DNA of 64,000 nucleotides from Hippea maritima DSM 10411 (GCF_000194135.1 NC_015318.1:62001-126000); one strand, 5' to 3'. Positions 15,609 to 25,378 are shown, counted from the stretch's first letter. Notes: generated by a model not told the origin, from the sequence alone. Program-made: numbers and translations.

Positions 15609-16964
15609 ATGTATGAGTCAGCAGCTGATCTTTTAAAAAACAGCAATAGCGATTTTTTTGATATATACAGGGAAAAATCCTATATAAGGATGTTGCAGGC
15701 CAAAAACGGCCAGATAGAGGATGTTAAGGTTGGATTTGAGGAGGGTGTAGGCGTTAGGCTTGTTAAGGGTTTGAGTGTTTTTTATTCATCATCCACCAAC
15801 ACGGATGAGGATAGTGTCTATAAAATAGCCAAGTTTATAACAGATGTTGCAAACCCCAAGCAGGGCAGGTTTGATATAACCCCCTTTGAGCTAAAAAGGG
15901 TTGAGATGTGGGGTGGCTATAAACCAGACCTTGAGCGCATCGCTGAAATATATGATGAGTTTTGTAGTGTGGCTTATAAGAAGGCCGAAGTAAAGCAGGT
16001 CAGCTTGACATTCTCCGATAGAAAGAAGCAGATAGAGATAATAAACGAAAAAGGAGAATTGCTTAAAGAAGAGAGGATTTATACGGTTTTGTTCTTTGAG
16101 CTTACAGCCAGAGAGAAACAAATAACACAGACCATAAGAAGGCCTTTTGGTGTTTTGGGCGGTTTTGAGTATTTTGACGGATGGGATTTTAAGGGGTTAG
16201 CCGAAGAGGAGACAGAAAAGCTTTTAAATCTGCTTAAAGCACCGCCACTTAAAGCCCAAAAGATGACTGTGGTGCTTTCCAGTCAGGCTGGCGGAACTAT
16301 GATCCATGAGGCTGTGGGTCATGGCCTTGAGGCTGATCTAGTGTATGAAAATTTAAGTGTTTATAAGGATAAATTAGGGCAAAAGGTGGCAAGCGAGAAG
16401 ATCACCGTGGTTGATGATGCAACAAGGCCTAAGATGAGGGGGTCTTTTTATTATGATGATGAGGGTGAGAGGTCTAAAAACACGGTTTTGATAGAAAACG
16501 GTGTGTTGAAGAATTATATGTTTGATAAGATGTATGCAAGATTGGCGGATAAGCAAACCACAGGCAACTCAAGAAGGGAATCCTACCGTTTTGCTCCCAT
16601 TGTGCGCATGTCCAACACCTATATACTGCCTGGTGAGGATAATCCTGAGGATATAATAGCCTCTGTGGATTATGGGCTTTTGGTTAAAAGGATGGGGGGT
16701 GGCCAGGTAAACCCCACAACGGGCGATTTTGTGTTTGAGGTGGCCGAAGGGTATTTAATAGAAAACGGCAAGGTTAAACATATGGTAAGGGGTGCCACAT
16801 TAATTGGTAATGGGCCTAATGTGTTGAATGAGATAGATATGGTGGGGAGTGATTTTGGCGTTGAGGTTGGCACATGTGGTAAATCGGGTCAAGGCGTTCC
16901 TGTGAGTGATGGTGAACCTACATTGAGGATTCCATCTATTATGGTAGGAGGTAGTAGCCTATAA
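15609..16964 (+). CDS. tldD: TldD-family metalloprotease
   Basis: TldD with a TldE partner forms a metalloprotease that cleaves unfolded peptides and matures some modified peptides. The Zn motif HEAVGHGLE (HExxxH type) follows SSQAGGTMI at about 235-250. The C-terminal GTCGKSGQGVPV and LRIPSIMVGG are family signatures. Length (about 451 aa) is normal. ATG 15609 is chosen because GGGGTGAG lies just upstream; GTG 15600 has no Shine-Dalgarno. No TldE gene is seen in this window. Its last codons double as the ribosome-binding site of truA. Confidence 0.93.
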   Translation: MYESAADLLKNSNSDFFDIYREKSYIRMLQAKNGQIEDVKVGFEEGVGVRLVKGLSVFYSSSTNTDEDSVYKIAKFITDVANPKQGRFDITPFELKRVEMWGGYKPDLERIAEIYDEFCSVAYKKAEVKQVSLTFSDRKKQIEIINEKGELLKEERIYTVLFFELTAREKQITQTIRRPFGVLGGFEYFDGWDFKGLAEEETEKLLNLLKAPPLKAQKMTVVLSSQAGGTMIHEAVGHGLEADLVYENLSVYKDKLGQKVASEKITVVDDATRPKMRGSFYYDDEGERSKNTVLIENGVLKNYMFDKMYARLADKQTTGNSRRESYRFAPIVRMSNTYILPGEDNPEDIIASVDYGLLVKRMGGGQVNPTTGDFVFEVAEGYLIENGKVKHMVRGATLIGNGPNVLNEIDMVGSDFGVEVGTCGKSGQGVPVSDGEPTLRIPSIMVGGSSL

Positions 16965-17686
16965 GATACTGCGCTTGTATTGCCTATGATGGCACAAACT
17001 ACAGTGGATTTCAGATTCAGCCAGATGTAAAAACTGTTCAAGGAGAGATAGAAAAGGCCTTAAAACGTATATTCAAAACCGACCTCAGGATCAACTTTGC
17101 CGGCAGAACCGATGCTGGCGTTCATGCCTTTGAACAGGTTATAGATTTTCCTGTTATTGCTGATATTGAAACTTATAGTCTAAAAAAAGCCCTAAATTCA
17201 GTTTTACCTGAAGATATACGTATAAAAAGCGTCAAAATTGTTGATAATAGTTTTCATTCAAGGTATAGTGCAAAGTTTAGGGAGTATGTGTATTTTGCCT
17301 TTGATGGTGAATATTTACCGCCGTTTTTGTGCCGCTATGTTTGGCATGTTAAATTTAAGTTGGATGTCGATGCAATGAGATTGGCATCAAGACTGTTTGT
17401 GGGTTATAAGGATTTTTCCTTTGTGGCCAATGAGCCTGAAGGCAAAAATTGTACAAGAGAGGTTTATTTTTTGAGGATAAAAAGATATAGAGAATTTGTT
17501 GTTTTCCATATAAGGGCAGGCGGTTTTTTGCGAGGTATGGTTAGAAATATTGTCGGGCTTTTAGTTGGATATTCTGCAAATGCCTTGCAAATAGACAAAA
17601 GCGGTAATATAATTTTTAGTAGGGGCAATTTAAAGTCCTTTAAAGCCCCGGCATGTGGTCTATTTTTGAGAAGGGTTGCTTACTAA
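16961..17686 (+). CDS. truA: tRNA pseudouridine38-40 synthase TruA, apparent ATA start
   Basis: The open frame encodes a complete TruA of about 241 aa. It begins RYCACIAYDGTNYSGFQIQP, has the catalytic Asp in FAGRTDAGVHAFEQ and ends with GGFLRGMVRNIVGLL. Its 5' limit is set by two consecutive in-frame TAG codons (16952-16957). Between these and the GTG at 17288 there is no ATG, GTG or TTG, and starting at 17288 would remove the catalytic Asp. ATA 16961 sits exactly where the family Met lies (M-R-Y) and is 8 nt downstream of a perfect AGGAGGT (16946-16952) within tldD. I therefore infer AUA initiation. The alternative is a frameshift or sequencing error. Confidence 0.88.
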   Translation: MRYCACIAYDGTNYSGFQIQPDVKTVQGEIEKALKRIFKTDLRINFAGRTDAGVHAFEQVIDFPVIADIETYSLKKALNSVLPEDIRIKSVKIVDNSFHSRYSAKFREYVYFAFDGEYLPPFLCRYVWHVKFKLDVDAMRLASRLFVGYKDFSFVANEPEGKNCTREVYFLRIKRYREFVVFHIRAGGFLRGMVRNIVGLLVGYSANALQIDKSGNIIFSRGNLKSFKAPACGLFLRRVAY

Positions 17687-17698
17687 AAGGAGAGTATT

Positions 17699-17986
17699 AT
17701 GATAACCAAAGATGAGGTTAAAAGGATTGCCAAGTTGTCCATGTTAGAATTAAAAGAGGAAGATGTAGATAAGTTTTGTAATCAGTTTAATGAGATTTTG
17801 GGTTATATGAAAGAAATTGATGGGTTAAATTTGGAATCTCAAGAGGCGGTTTTTCATGTCGGTGAGCTAAAGAACGTTTTTAGAGAAGATGAAGTTAAGC
17901 CATCAACTGATAATGAATTGGCTCTGAAGAATGCACCCGACCCAGCTGATAGGGCATTTAGGGTGCCAAAGGTTATAGAGAGGTAG
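17699..17986 (+). CDS. gatC: Asp-tRNA(Asn)/Glu-tRNA(Gln) amidotransferase subunit C
   Basis: This 95-aa small subunit stabilises the GatA-GatB complex that converts Glu-tRNA(Gln) and/or Asp-tRNA(Asn) to the amidated form. It has the family N-terminus (VKRIAKLSMLELKEEDVDKF), the FNEILGYMKEID helix and the C-terminal RVPKVIE. AAAGGAGAG precedes the ATG. gatA follows after 3 nt; gatB is not in the window. Confidence 0.95.
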   Translation: MITKDEVKRIAKLSMLELKEEDVDKFCNQFNEILGYMKEIDGLNLESQEAVFHVGELKNVFREDEVKPSTDNELALKNAPDPADRAFRVPKVIER

Positions 17987-17989
17987 GCT

Positions 17990-19408
17990 ATGTTGTATAA
18001 AAGGACACTGCATGAGCTAATTGATCTTGTAGATAAAGGCGAGGTCCAAGCCGAAGATGTATATGAGTCGGTTTTAGATAGGATTAATCAAAAGGATAAA
18101 CAGATTAATGCTTATGTTACTATTTTCGATGAATTTGAAGAAAACCCGACAGGTGGGATTTTAAAAAATCTGCCCATAGCCATAAAAGATAACATGCACA
18201 TAGAGGGAAAAAGGACAACTTGCTCATCGAAAATTCTTAACAACTTTATTGCTATTTTTGATGCAACAGCTGTTAAAAAACTAGAGGAAAATGGAGCCGT
18301 TTTTATAGGCAAGACCAACTTAGATGAGTTTGCTATGGGTTCATCTACAGAAACCTCATATTTTGGCACAACAAAAAACCCGTGGGATACAGCGAGGATT
18401 CCCGGCGGCTCCAGCGGTGGTTCTGCTGCTGCTGTGGCATGTGGTGAGGCTATAGCGGCTTTAGGCTCAGATACAGGCGGTTCCATTAGGCAGCCAGCAT
18501 CTTTCTGCGGTGTTGTGGGTTTGAAGCCTACATACGGCAGGGTATCAAGATATGGCCTTGTTGCCTTTGCATCCAGCTTGGATCAGATTGGTCCTATTAC
18601 AAGGGATGTTGAAGATGCTGCCATTTTGATGAATATAATATCTGGACATGATGAGCATGATTCCACCTCTGCTTTTGTTGATGTGCCCGATTTTACTCAG
18701 TATCTGAATCAGGATATAAAGGGTATGAAGATAGGGTTTTACGATAAAACGCTTCAGGATTGTGATAGCGATGTCCAGAAAGCGATGGATGAAAGCATAA
18801 AGATATTGAAAAATCTTGGATGTGAGATAGAAAGTGTAGATCTACCAAGTGCTAAATATGCCGTTTCAGATTATTACATCATAGCTCCGGCTGAGGCATC
18901 CAGTAATTTGGCTCGATATGACGGTGTAAAATATGGCTTTAGGGCTGATGAGTATAAAGATTTGAAGGATATGTATCTAAAGACTCGTTCTGAGGGCTTT
19001 GGCGATGAGGTTAAAAGAAGGATAATGCTTGGAACTTATGTTTTATCCAGCGGATATTACGATGCCTATTACCTAAAAGCACAGAAACTCAGAGGCTTAA
19101 TAAAACAAGACTTCGATAAGGCGTTTGAGAAGTTTGATTGCATAATCTCCCCCACAACTCCGACAGAGGCATTCAAGGTGGGAGAGAAGGCGGATAAACC
19201 GCTACAGATGTATCTATCAGATATCTTTACAATCCCTGCCAATTTAACGGCTATTCCTGCTATAAGCATACCCAATGGACTCTCAGATAACGGTTTGCCG
19301 TTGGGTTTGCAGATAATGGCTAATGCCTTTAGGGAAGATGTGATATTTAAGGTTGCATCGGCATTTGAGAAAGAGTTTAATTTGAGGGATAAACTCCCTT
19401 TAGATTGA
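17990..19408 (+). CDS. gatA: Asp-tRNA(Asn)/Glu-tRNA(Gln) amidotransferase subunit A
   Basis: This is a 472-aa amidase-signature enzyme. The Ser-cisSer-Lys triad is visible: Lys in PIAIKDNM, and the serines in [12 protein letters not shown] and [12 protein letters not shown]. It releases ammonia from glutamine and passes it to GatB. The C-terminal segment [10 protein letters not shown] is typical. It is co-transcribed with gatC. Confidence 0.97.
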   Translation: MLYKRTLHELIDLVDKGEVQAEDVYESVLDRINQKDKQINAYVTIFDEFEENPTGGILKNLPIAIKDNMHIEGKRTTCSSKILNNFIAIFDATAVKKLEENGAVFIGKTNLDEFAMGSSTETSYFGTTKNPWDTARIPGGSSGGSAAAVACGEAIAALGSDTGGSIRQPASFCGVVGLKPTYGRVSRYGLVAFASSLDQIGPITRDVEDAAILMNIISGHDEHDSTSAFVDVPDFTQYLNQDIKGMKIGFYDKTLQDCDSDVQKAMDESIKILKNLGCEIESVDLPSAKYAVSDYYIIAPAEASSNLARYDGVKYGFRADEYKDLKDMYLKTRSEGFGDEVKRRIMLGTYVLSSGYYDAYYLKAQKLRGLIKQDFDKAFEKFDCIISPTTPTEAFKVGEKADKPLQMYLSDIFTIPANLTAIPAISIPNGLSDNGLPLGLQIMANAFREDVIFKVASAFEKEFNLRDKLPLD

Positions 19409-19417
19409 GGTAGTATT

Positions 19418-19801
19418 ATGATGAACAGGCTTTGGGTTAGAGTTGATATGGTAGGTGGCGAATGCTATATAGGGTCTTTAGACTATTATTACGAAGAAGG
19501 CGATGATTTGATGATGGTATTGGAGGATCAGGCGTATTTGGGCCTGAAGATAGATAATGTTCATAAATGTAAAGAGGTAGAAGGAAAACTGTTGCTTGAA
19601 CCTATAGATGCGGGCTCTTCTATCTATAAATCGAGCATGATAATCATGAATACCGATAATATAATTACGATTAAATTTTTAAAGGAAGATTCATCTATTG
19701 TTAAAGAGCTCGAAGGTAAAATAACAAAAAAAGAAAAAAGGAGTGTAAAAGCTTCAAAGAACATACTGCAATTTAAACCAGTAAAAAGGGAGAATGTGTA
19801 G
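19418..19801 (+). CDS. conserved-looking hypothetical protein, 127 aa
   Basis: I do not recognise the family. The protein is acidic in its first half and strongly basic at the C-terminus (KITKKEKRSVKASKN), with a likely beta-rich core (VRVDMVGGECYIGSLDYYY, LLLEPIDAGSSIY). There is no signal peptide, membrane segment or cysteine cluster. It starts ATGATG with GAGGTAG upstream. It sits 9 nt after gatA and 2 nt before the MIP18-type gene, so it is probably read in the same transcript. Confidence 0.75.
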   Translation: MMNRLWVRVDMVGGECYIGSLDYYYEEGDDLMMVLEDQAYLGLKIDNVHKCKEVEGKLLLEPIDAGSSIYKSSMIIMNTDNIITIKFLKEDSSIVKELEGKITKKEKRSVKASKNILQFKPVKRENV

Positions 19802-19803
19802 TT

Positions 19804-20112
19804 ATGGCTAAAAAACTAACAAAGAAAGACGTTATTGATGCGCTTTACAATGTCATTGATATGGAGATAGGCTTAGATATTGTGAATCTTGGTTTTGTCT
19901 ACGGTATAGATATAGACGATGATAATAATGTTAAGGTCGTTATGACGCTTACAACCCCGGGATGCCCATTAGTCGCACCACTTCAAGAGGATGTGGCTAA
20001 TAGATTGAAGGAGATCGGAGCCAACGATGTTCAGGTTGAGCTTGTTTGGGATCCACCGTGGAATCCATCTATGATGAGCGAAGAGGCAAGAAAGAGACTG
20101 CTTGGCGAATAG
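19804..20112 (+). CDS. MIP18/DUF59-family Fe-S assembly factor
   Basis: This 102-aa protein belongs to the DUF59 family (SufT/PaaD/MIP18-like), which takes part in Fe-S cluster assembly or delivery. It shows the family pattern: D.E.GLDIVNLGFVYGIDID, then VVMTLTTPGCPLVAPLQEDV with the conserved Cys, and VELVWDPPWNPSMMSEEAR. The next gene's ATG follows its stop directly (TAGATG). Confidence 0.9.
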   Translation: MAKKLTKKDVIDALYNVIDMEIGLDIVNLGFVYGIDIDDDNNVKVVMTLTTPGCPLVAPLQEDVANRLKEIGANDVQVELVWDPPWNPSMMSEEARKRLLGE

Positions 20113-20844
20113 ATGTCATTGGGCTGTGCCATTATAACCTATAATGAAGAAAAGAGTTTAGAGAGAACATTAAGAAGTGTTGCCTTTTGCGATGAGATTG
20201 TAGTAGTTGATTCTGGCAGCACGGATAGAACTACGGAGATAGCCAGACACTATACCGATAAGGTTTACTATCAAGAGTGGCTCGGCTATGGCAAGCAGAA
20301 GAATTTTGCTATTTCAAAACTTTCAACCGATTGGGTTTTATCTATTGATGCCGATGAGGTATTAAGTGAAAACCTAAAAGACGAGATAATAGAAAAACTA
20401 AAGAATCCAGCCGTAGATGCCTATGCTTTAAATATACAGCTTGTTTTTATGGGTAAGCCCTTGAGATTTGGTGGTACATACCCGGATTATCATGTCAGGC
20501 TTTTCAGAAGGGGTAAGTGCTTCTTTGATGAGGCTGAAGTGCATGAGGGCGTTAATTGCAAGGCTGAGAGGCTTAAAAATGTTGTATATCACTATAGTTA
20601 TGAAAATTTAGAGGACTACTTTGATAAATTTAACAGATACACCAGCTTGCTTGCTAATAATATAAAACAAAAAAAACCACATATAAGTGGTGTTTATCCG
20701 TTTGTTAGGTTTTCTTTGGAGATTGCAAAACGGTTTGTGCTTAAAGGGGCTTTTTTAGATGGATACGAGGGGTGTGTTTATGCACTCCTTTCCTCTTTTT
20801 ATGCTTTTGTTAAATACGCAAAAGCAAAAGAGCTAGCTTCTTAA
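20113..20844 (+). CDS. family-2 glycosyltransferase (LPS-core type)
   Basis: This 243-aa GT-A fold enzyme has an N-terminal nucleotide-sugar site (CAIITYNEEKSLERTL, IVVVDSGSTDRT), the metal-binding DADEV motif (about residues 77-81) and the segment GGTYPDYHVRLFRRG typical of WaaE/KdtX-like transferases that add glucose to inner-core LPS. The C-terminal hydrophobic stretch may touch the membrane. It is paired with a polysaccharide deacetylase 4 nt downstream, pointing to cell-envelope sugar work. The acceptor is unknown. Confidence 0.85.
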   Translation: MSLGCAIITYNEEKSLERTLRSVAFCDEIVVVDSGSTDRTTEIARHYTDKVYYQEWLGYGKQKNFAISKLSTDWVLSIDADEVLSENLKDEIIEKLKNPAVDAYALNIQLVFMGKPLRFGGTYPDYHVRLFRRGKCFFDEAEVHEGVNCKAERLKNVVYHYSYENLEDYFDKFNRYTSLLANNIKQKKPHISGVYPFVRFSLEIAKRFVLKGAFLDGYEGCVYALLSSFYAFVKYAKAKELAS

Positions 20845-20848
20845 TTTT

Positions 20849-21610
20849 ATGGTTTTTTTTGTTCTTCTTTTTCTTCTCTTGGTTGTATTTCTTGTCCGCT
20901 ATAACTTTTTCAGGTTGCCAAAAAGAGGCATCCTTGTTCTGCTTTATCATAGGGTAGATGATAGGCCTACAGGCACATCTTTGGATAAATTTTCTCTGCC
21001 CCTGTCTCGATTTGAGTGGCAGATTTCTTATTTGAAGAAAAAAGGATTTATTTCAATTACGCCGGATGAAATTGATAAAATAAAGGAAGAGAAATTATAC
21101 TTAAAAAATAATTACGTTTTGATAACATTTGATGATGGTTATAAAGATAATGTTGATGCGGCCAGAATTTTAAAGAAATACGGTATGAAGGGGCTATTTT
21201 TCATCTCCACATCATTAATAGGAAAGGAACATGAAAATGCAAAAATGATGGATGAGACTGATTTGAAAGAGCTTGTTGATTTAGGTATGGCGCTTGGCTC
21301 ACATTCACATAGACATCTAAAGTTGAGCCAACTTAGAAAAGAAGAGGTAAAAAATGAAATTATGCGGTCTATAGACATACTCTCATCTTATCAGGAGATT
21401 GAAGATTTTGCCTATCCCTTTGGCAATTTTAACGATGATGTAATCGATGTTTTACGTGAGTTAAAAATTAAAAGGGGCTATGTTATAGCCCAGAAGATAT
21501 ATCAGCCCAACATTCAACCTATATTTAAAATTCCTCGAGCTATAGTAAGAAAAGATACAAACAAAATAGATTTTTACTTAATAATTACCCGAGGTCGGAG
21601 CAAATTTTAA
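20849..21610 (+). CDS. membrane-anchored polysaccharide deacetylase (NodB/CE4)
   Basis: This 253-aa protein starts with one hydrophobic helix (VFFVLLFLLLVVFLV), then LLYHRVDD and the NodB domain: TFDDGYKDN (catalytic Asp and metal Asp), HSHRHLKL (metal His pair) and AYPFGNFND. CE4 enzymes remove N- or O-acetyl groups from surface sugars. The N-terminal helix suggests an anchor facing the periplasm. The start has no clear Shine-Dalgarno and is 4 nt after the glycosyltransferase stop, so coupling is likely. Confidence 0.85.
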   Translation: MVFFVLLFLLLVVFLVRYNFFRLPKRGILVLLYHRVDDRPTGTSLDKFSLPLSRFEWQISYLKKKGFISITPDEIDKIKEEKLYLKNNYVLITFDDGYKDNVDAARILKKYGMKGLFFISTSLIGKEHENAKMMDETDLKELVDLGMALGSHSHRHLKLSQLRKEEVKNEIMRSIDILSSYQEIEDFAYPFGNFNDDVIDVLRELKIKRGYVIAQKIYQPNIQPIFKIPRAIVRKDTNKIDFYLIITRGRSKF

Positions 21611-21629
21611 CTTTTATTTAATTTTATCC

Positions 21630-21657
21630 TTGACATCCATCAAAAATAATGTATAAA
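21630..21657 (+). promoter_or_regulatory. sigma70-type promoter of the acetate permease gene
   Basis: TTGACA (21630-21635), a 16-nt spacer and TATAAA (21652-21657) lie about 57 bp before the ATG at 21715. The match is strong. Confidence 0.7.
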
Positions 21658-21714
21658 TATAACTACAAACTTAATGGGAGTTAAAGTTTTATTTTATTTT
21701 AGTGGAGGTGGTTT

Positions 21715-22272
21715 ATGGCCGAGGGAAAACTTGGTAATCCGGGACCATTGGGACTGGGTGGATTTGCTCTGACAACCTTTGTTCTCAATGTTCACAACGC
21801 CGGGTTGGTTCCAGCAGCTTTGGATGCAGCCTTACCGTTGGGTTTGTTCTATGGTGGTTTGGCTCAGTTGATTGCTGGTGTATTGGAAATGAGAACGGGT
21901 AACACATTTGGAATGACGGCGTTTGGTTCTTACGGTGCATTCTGGATCGCTTTGGCAAGCTTAGTTTATTTTGCAAAACTGGGTTTAGTTCCAGGGAATG
22001 CTTTGGGTCCAGCCATAGGTATTACACTGATAGCTTGGACGATCTTTACAACCATTATGACATTGTTGGTGTTCAAGAGTGGGCATACTACCGTCATTGT
22101 GATCTTTGTCCTGTTGGAAATTCTGTTTATCCTGTTAGTAATTGGTCATTATACCGGAAGCAAAGCTATTACAACTTTTGCAGGATATGAGGGCATCTTA
22201 ACGGCCTTATCAGCTTGGTATGGAATGTATGAGGGTATTAAAGCTCAGTTTGATGTTATGAGCAACGAATAA
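21715..22272 (+). CDS. satP: SatP/GPR1-FUN34-YaaH family acetate/succinate permease
   Basis: This 185-aa membrane protein has about six helices. The family signature [18 protein letters not shown] lies at about residues 8-25, and [20 protein letters not shown] follows. Members move acetate or succinate with protons. It has its own promoter and terminator (single-gene unit) and GGAGGTGG before the ATG. With PEP synthase and the malic enzyme-phosphotransacetylase fusion in this window it fits growth on, or assimilation of, acetate. Confidence 0.92.
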   Translation: MAEGKLGNPGPLGLGGFALTTFVLNVHNAGLVPAALDAALPLGLFYGGLAQLIAGVLEMRTGNTFGMTAFGSYGAFWIALASLVYFAKLGLVPGNALGPAIGITLIAWTIFTTIMTLLVFKSGHTTVIVIFVLLEILFILLVIGHYTGSKAITTFAGYEGILTALSAWYGMYEGIKAQFDVMSNE

Positions 22273-22294
22273 TGCTTGCGTAGGCATAGGATAG

Positions 22295-22327
22295 TGGGGG
22301 CTTGACAAAAAGCCCCCATTTTTTTAT
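22295..22327 (+). terminator. Rho-independent terminator of satP
   Basis: The stem TGGGGGCTT/AAGCCCCCA with a GACAA-type loop is followed by seven T residues, about 22 nt after the satP stop. Confidence 0.9.
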
Positions 22328-22375
22328 GCTTATGCCTGCGTTATTAATTAATTTTTTAGGGAGGATTTAAGAGTC

Positions 22376-22918
22376 ATGAATATGGCTGAGAAGATTAAAA
22401 GCTACAGAAAGAAGCAGGGATTAACTTTAAAAGCGCTGGCTGAAAAGGTTGGCTGCACAGATGCATACATATCACAAATAGAAACGGGTAAAGCTGTACC
22501 GTCAATAAGCGTCTTACAAAAGATTGCACAGTCCCTGGATGTACAGGTTAGGGATCTTCTAAGCGATGAGCAGTCAAACGACAAGATCTTCCTAACCAAA
22601 GAAGAAAGAACTCAAATTATATACCCCGGTAGCCATGTTTATGCTGAGTTGCTTGTAGCTAAAATCTCCAATAAAGCCATGGAGCCGCTTTATAAGGTTG
22701 TTCCAGTGGGATGTGATTCAAAAGGCGAGCATAGACACACAGGGGAAGAGTTTGGCTATATTTTAAAGGGTAAGCTTGAGCTCAGGGTTGGAGATCAGGT
22801 TAAGGTTTTGGGCCCGGGTGATAGTTTCTATTTCTCATCAACCCAACCCCACTCTTATAAGAATGTGGGTGATGTTGATGTTGAGACCATCTGGGTTGTT
22901 AGCCCGCCTGTTCTGTGA
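22376..22918 (+). CDS. XRE-family regulator with C-terminal cupin domain
   Basis: The 180-aa protein has an N-terminal helix-turn-helix (about 8-62, LTLKALAEKVGCTDAYISQIETGKAVPS) and a cupin sensor barrel (about 105-178, GEHRHTGEEFGYILKGKLEL, GDSFYFSSTQPHSY). This architecture is used by regulators such as PuuR that sense small metabolites. It follows satP beyond a terminator, so control of acetate uptake is possible but only inferred. A second regulator of the same architecture lies at 60910-61458. Its end overlaps rsmG tail to tail by 20 bp. Confidence 0.92.
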   Translation: MNMAEKIKSYRKKQGLTLKALAEKVGCTDAYISQIETGKAVPSISVLQKIAQSLDVQVRDLLSDEQSNDKIFLTKEERTQIIYPGSHVYAELLVAKISNKAMEPLYKVVPVGCDSKGEHRHTGEEFGYILKGKLELRVGDQVKVLGPGDSFYFSSTQPHSYKNVGDVDVETIWVVSPPVL

Positions 22919-23486
22919 TGATATAGAGTTTTGCGCAGTGCTGCTTGAACAGAATCTCCCCTTTTAATTCTAAAGGAAGGTGGTTGTCTTTGGCTGTTAA
23001 CCAAAAAAGATAACCACCTTTTATTTTTTTTCTAATCTCTTCTATTAACGGTTTTATGTTTAAAGCTCTTGCTGTTATTACATCGCACTCTATTGGGTTG
23101 TTTATCTGTTCTATACGTTTGTTTATTATATTGCATTTTAGTTTGAGTTTTGCGCATATGTAGTTTAAGAATGCTGCCTTTTTGTTATTTGGCTCGATCA
23201 TAATTACATCGAGTGATGGTTTATATATTTTTATTACAACAGCAGGGAAGCCTGCCCCTGAGCCTATATCCACAACAGATAGGTTGTTATCCCTGAAGAA
23301 TTTAAAAAACAGCAGAGAAGGAGCCACAAGATGATTTACTATGTTTTCTTCTCTTTTTGATATGAGCGCTATGTTTTTATTCCATTCTTGGAGCGTTTCT
23401 ATATAGGTTATTAACTTTTCTGTGCCATTTTGGGGTATATCTACTTTTTTAAAGACCTTCTCAAGCCGAGTTTTTAAATCCTTCAT
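22899..23486 (-). CDS. rsmG: 16S rRNA (guanine527-N7)-methyltransferase RsmG
   Basis: This 195-aa class I methyltransferase has the SAM-binding motif [16 protein letters not shown] (about 71-86), the [12 protein letters not shown] acidic loop and VITARAL. It follows mnmG with a 26-bp overlap, the usual gidA-gidB arrangement near bacterial replication origins. Confidence 0.95.
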   Translation of the reverse strand: MKDLKTRLEKVFKKVDIPQNGTEKLITYIETLQEWNKNIALISKREENIVNHLVAPSLLFFKFFRDNNLSVVDIGSGAGFPAVVIKIYKPSLDVIMIEPNNKKAAFLNYICAKLKLKCNIINKRIEQINNPIECDVITARALNIKPLIEEIRKKIKGGYLFWLTAKDNHLPLELKGEILFKQHCAKLYIITEQAG

Positions 23487-25347
23487 TGTGCTTTTTTAAA
23501 TAGATCATGAGTATCGAAATGGCAGCTGGAGTTACACCCGATATACGCATAGCCTGACCTATTGATGTTGGCTTCACCTCCATAAGCTTCCCTCTGACCT
23601 CATTGGATAGCCCTCCGACTTTTGTATAATCAAAATTTTCAGGTATTTTCATATTCTCATATTTTTTGAATTTTTCTATCTGCTGTTTTTGTAGAGTTAG
23701 ATAGCCTTCGTATTTTATATCGATCTCTACTTCTTGTTTTATGTAGTTATCTAATTCCTCAAGCTCTGGCAGAAGCTCTCTTAATTTGTCGTAGTTTACC
23801 TCAGTTCTCCGTAGAAGTTTTGCTAAATCCGTTTTTGTTTTTATTATCTCAGTACCGAGTTCTTTTAATTTTTTATTTGTATCCTCTGTAGGAAATATGT
23901 GAGTAGTTTTGAGTTTTTTTATGGTTTCTTCTATCTTGGTCTTTTGCTCCTGAATCATTTCAAACTCTTCTTTATCCAGCAAGCCGGCCTTGAATGATTT
24001 TTCAGCTAACCTTAAGTGTGTGTTATCCTCTCTCAAGATGAGTCTGTATTCAGCTCTGGATGTAAACATCCTATAAGGTTCTTTCGTACCTTTTGTGACC
24101 AAATCGTCTATCAAAACACCAGTGTAGGCCTCATCCCTTCGCAATATAAACGGTTCTTTTTCCATTAAGTAGAATGCAGCGTTTATACCTGCCACAATAC
24201 CTTGGGCTGCGGCTTCTTCATATCCGCTTGTACCATTAATTTGGCCTGCTAAGAATAAACCCCTAATCTTTTTGGTTTCTAATGAATGTTTAAGTTGGGT
24301 TGGGTCAACAAAATCGTATTCTATTGCATAACCAGGTCTCATTATCTCGACCTTTTCAAGGCCCTTTATGGTGCGCAAGAAATTCAGCTGAACCTCATAG
24401 CCCATTGATGTATGAAGTCCATCTGCATATATCTCGGTGGATTTTTCATCTTGAGGCTCTAAGAATATCTGGTGTTGCTTTTTCTCAAAAAATTTCACTA
24501 CCTTATCTTCAATAGAGGGGCAGTATCTTGGGCCTACAGACTCGACCATGCCGCTGTAGAGGGGTGATTGGTCTAAGTTTTTGAGGATTACCTCATGGGT
24601 TCTTTCATTGGTGTAGGTTAAATAGCACGGCACATTGGGTCTGTTTAGCTGTTTAGTCCTAAAGGAAAATGGTACCGGATCATCATCGCCCGGCTGAGGT
24701 ATCAAGGCGTCAAAGTCTATTGTTCTTGCGTCAAGCCTCGGTGTTGTTCCTGTTTTTAGCCTGCTGACCCTTAAGCCAAGGCGGCGCAAGCTGTCGGAAA
24801 GTTTTCTTGATGGCGGCTCCCAGGCTCTTCCTGCTTCATACTCATTTAGGCCTATGAATATCTTGCCCTTCATGAAGGTACCTGTTGTTACGACCACAGC
24901 ATTGCAGTAATACTCATTGCCTAAATGGGTTTTTACACCCACAACCCTGTTGTCTTCAACGATTATCTCATCAACCGTTTCCTGTTTTATGTCTAAGTGA
25001 TCCTGTCTTTCCAGTGTGTATTTCATCCTGAGTTTATATGCTGTCATGTCAGCCTGCGCTCTACTTGACCATACAGCAGGCCCTTTGCTGCGGTTGAGTA
25101 TTTTGAACTGAAGCCCGGTTTCATCTATGTTGCGCGCCATCTCACCACCAAATATATCAACCTCTTTAACAAGGTGTCCTTTTGCAAGTCCACCTATTGC
25201 GGGGTTACAACTCATTGCGCCTATGGAATCCAGTGCTATTGTTAAAAGCAATGTGTTCAAGCCTAGTCTTGCATTTATCAATGAGGCCTCACAGCCTGCA
25301 TGCCCTCCACCTATTACGATTACATCGTATCTTTTGGGATAAATCAT
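23461..25347 (-). CDS. mnmG: tRNA uridine 5-carboxymethylaminomethyl modification enzyme MnmG
   Basis: This 628-aa FAD protein works with MnmE to install the cmnm5 group on wobble U34. The N-terminal Rossmann site is [13 protein letters not shown]. Family blocks are [61 protein letters not shown] and the C-terminal [11 protein letters not shown]. The upstream gap to mnmE is 31 bp and holds a parS-like palindrome. Confidence 0.98.
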   Translation of the reverse strand: MIYPKRYDVIVIGGGHAGCEASLINARLGLNTLLLTIALDSIGAMSCNPAIGGLAKGHLVKEVDIFGGEMARNIDETGLQFKILNRSKGPAVWSSRAQADMTAYKLRMKYTLERQDHLDIKQETVDEIIVEDNRVVGVKTHLGNEYYCNAVVVTTGTFMKGKIFIGLNEYEAGRAWEPPSRKLSDSLRRLGLRVSRLKTGTTPRLDARTIDFDALIPQPGDDDPVPFSFRTKQLNRPNVPCYLTYTNERTHEVILKNLDQSPLYSGMVESVGPRYCPSIEDKVVKFFEKKQHQIFLEPQDEKSTEIYADGLHTSMGYEVQLNFLRTIKGLEKVEIMRPGYAIEYDFVDPTQLKHSLETKKIRGLFLAGQINGTSGYEEAAAQGIVAGINAAFYLMEKEPFILRRDEAYTGVLIDDLVTKGTKEPYRMFTSRAEYRLILREDNTHLRLAEKSFKAGLLDKEEFEMIQEQKTKIEETIKKLKTTHIFPTEDTNKKLKELGTEIIKTKTDLAKLLRRTEVNYDKLRELLPELEELDNYIKQEVEIDIKYEGYLTLQKQQIEKFKKYENMKIPENFDYTKVGGLSNEVRGKLMEVKPTSIGQAMRISGVTPAAISILMIYLKKHNEGFKNSA

Positions 25348-25362
25348 CTTTTCACCTCTGAA

Positions 25363-25378
25363 TGTTTCATGTGAAACA
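25363..25378. promoter_or_regulatory. parS-like ParB (Spo0J) binding site
   Basis: TGTTTCATGTGAAACA differs from the broadly conserved parS core TGTTTCACGTGAAACA at one central base. It lies in the mnmE-mnmG gap, next to the gid genes where parS sites commonly occur. An exact reverse-complement copy is at 31979-31994. Confidence 0.72.

Noticed and set aside
17288-17686. A 132-aa truA starting at GTG
   Set aside because: The upstream frame encodes the missing N-terminal half with the catalytic Asp, so a truncated gene is not a sensible call.
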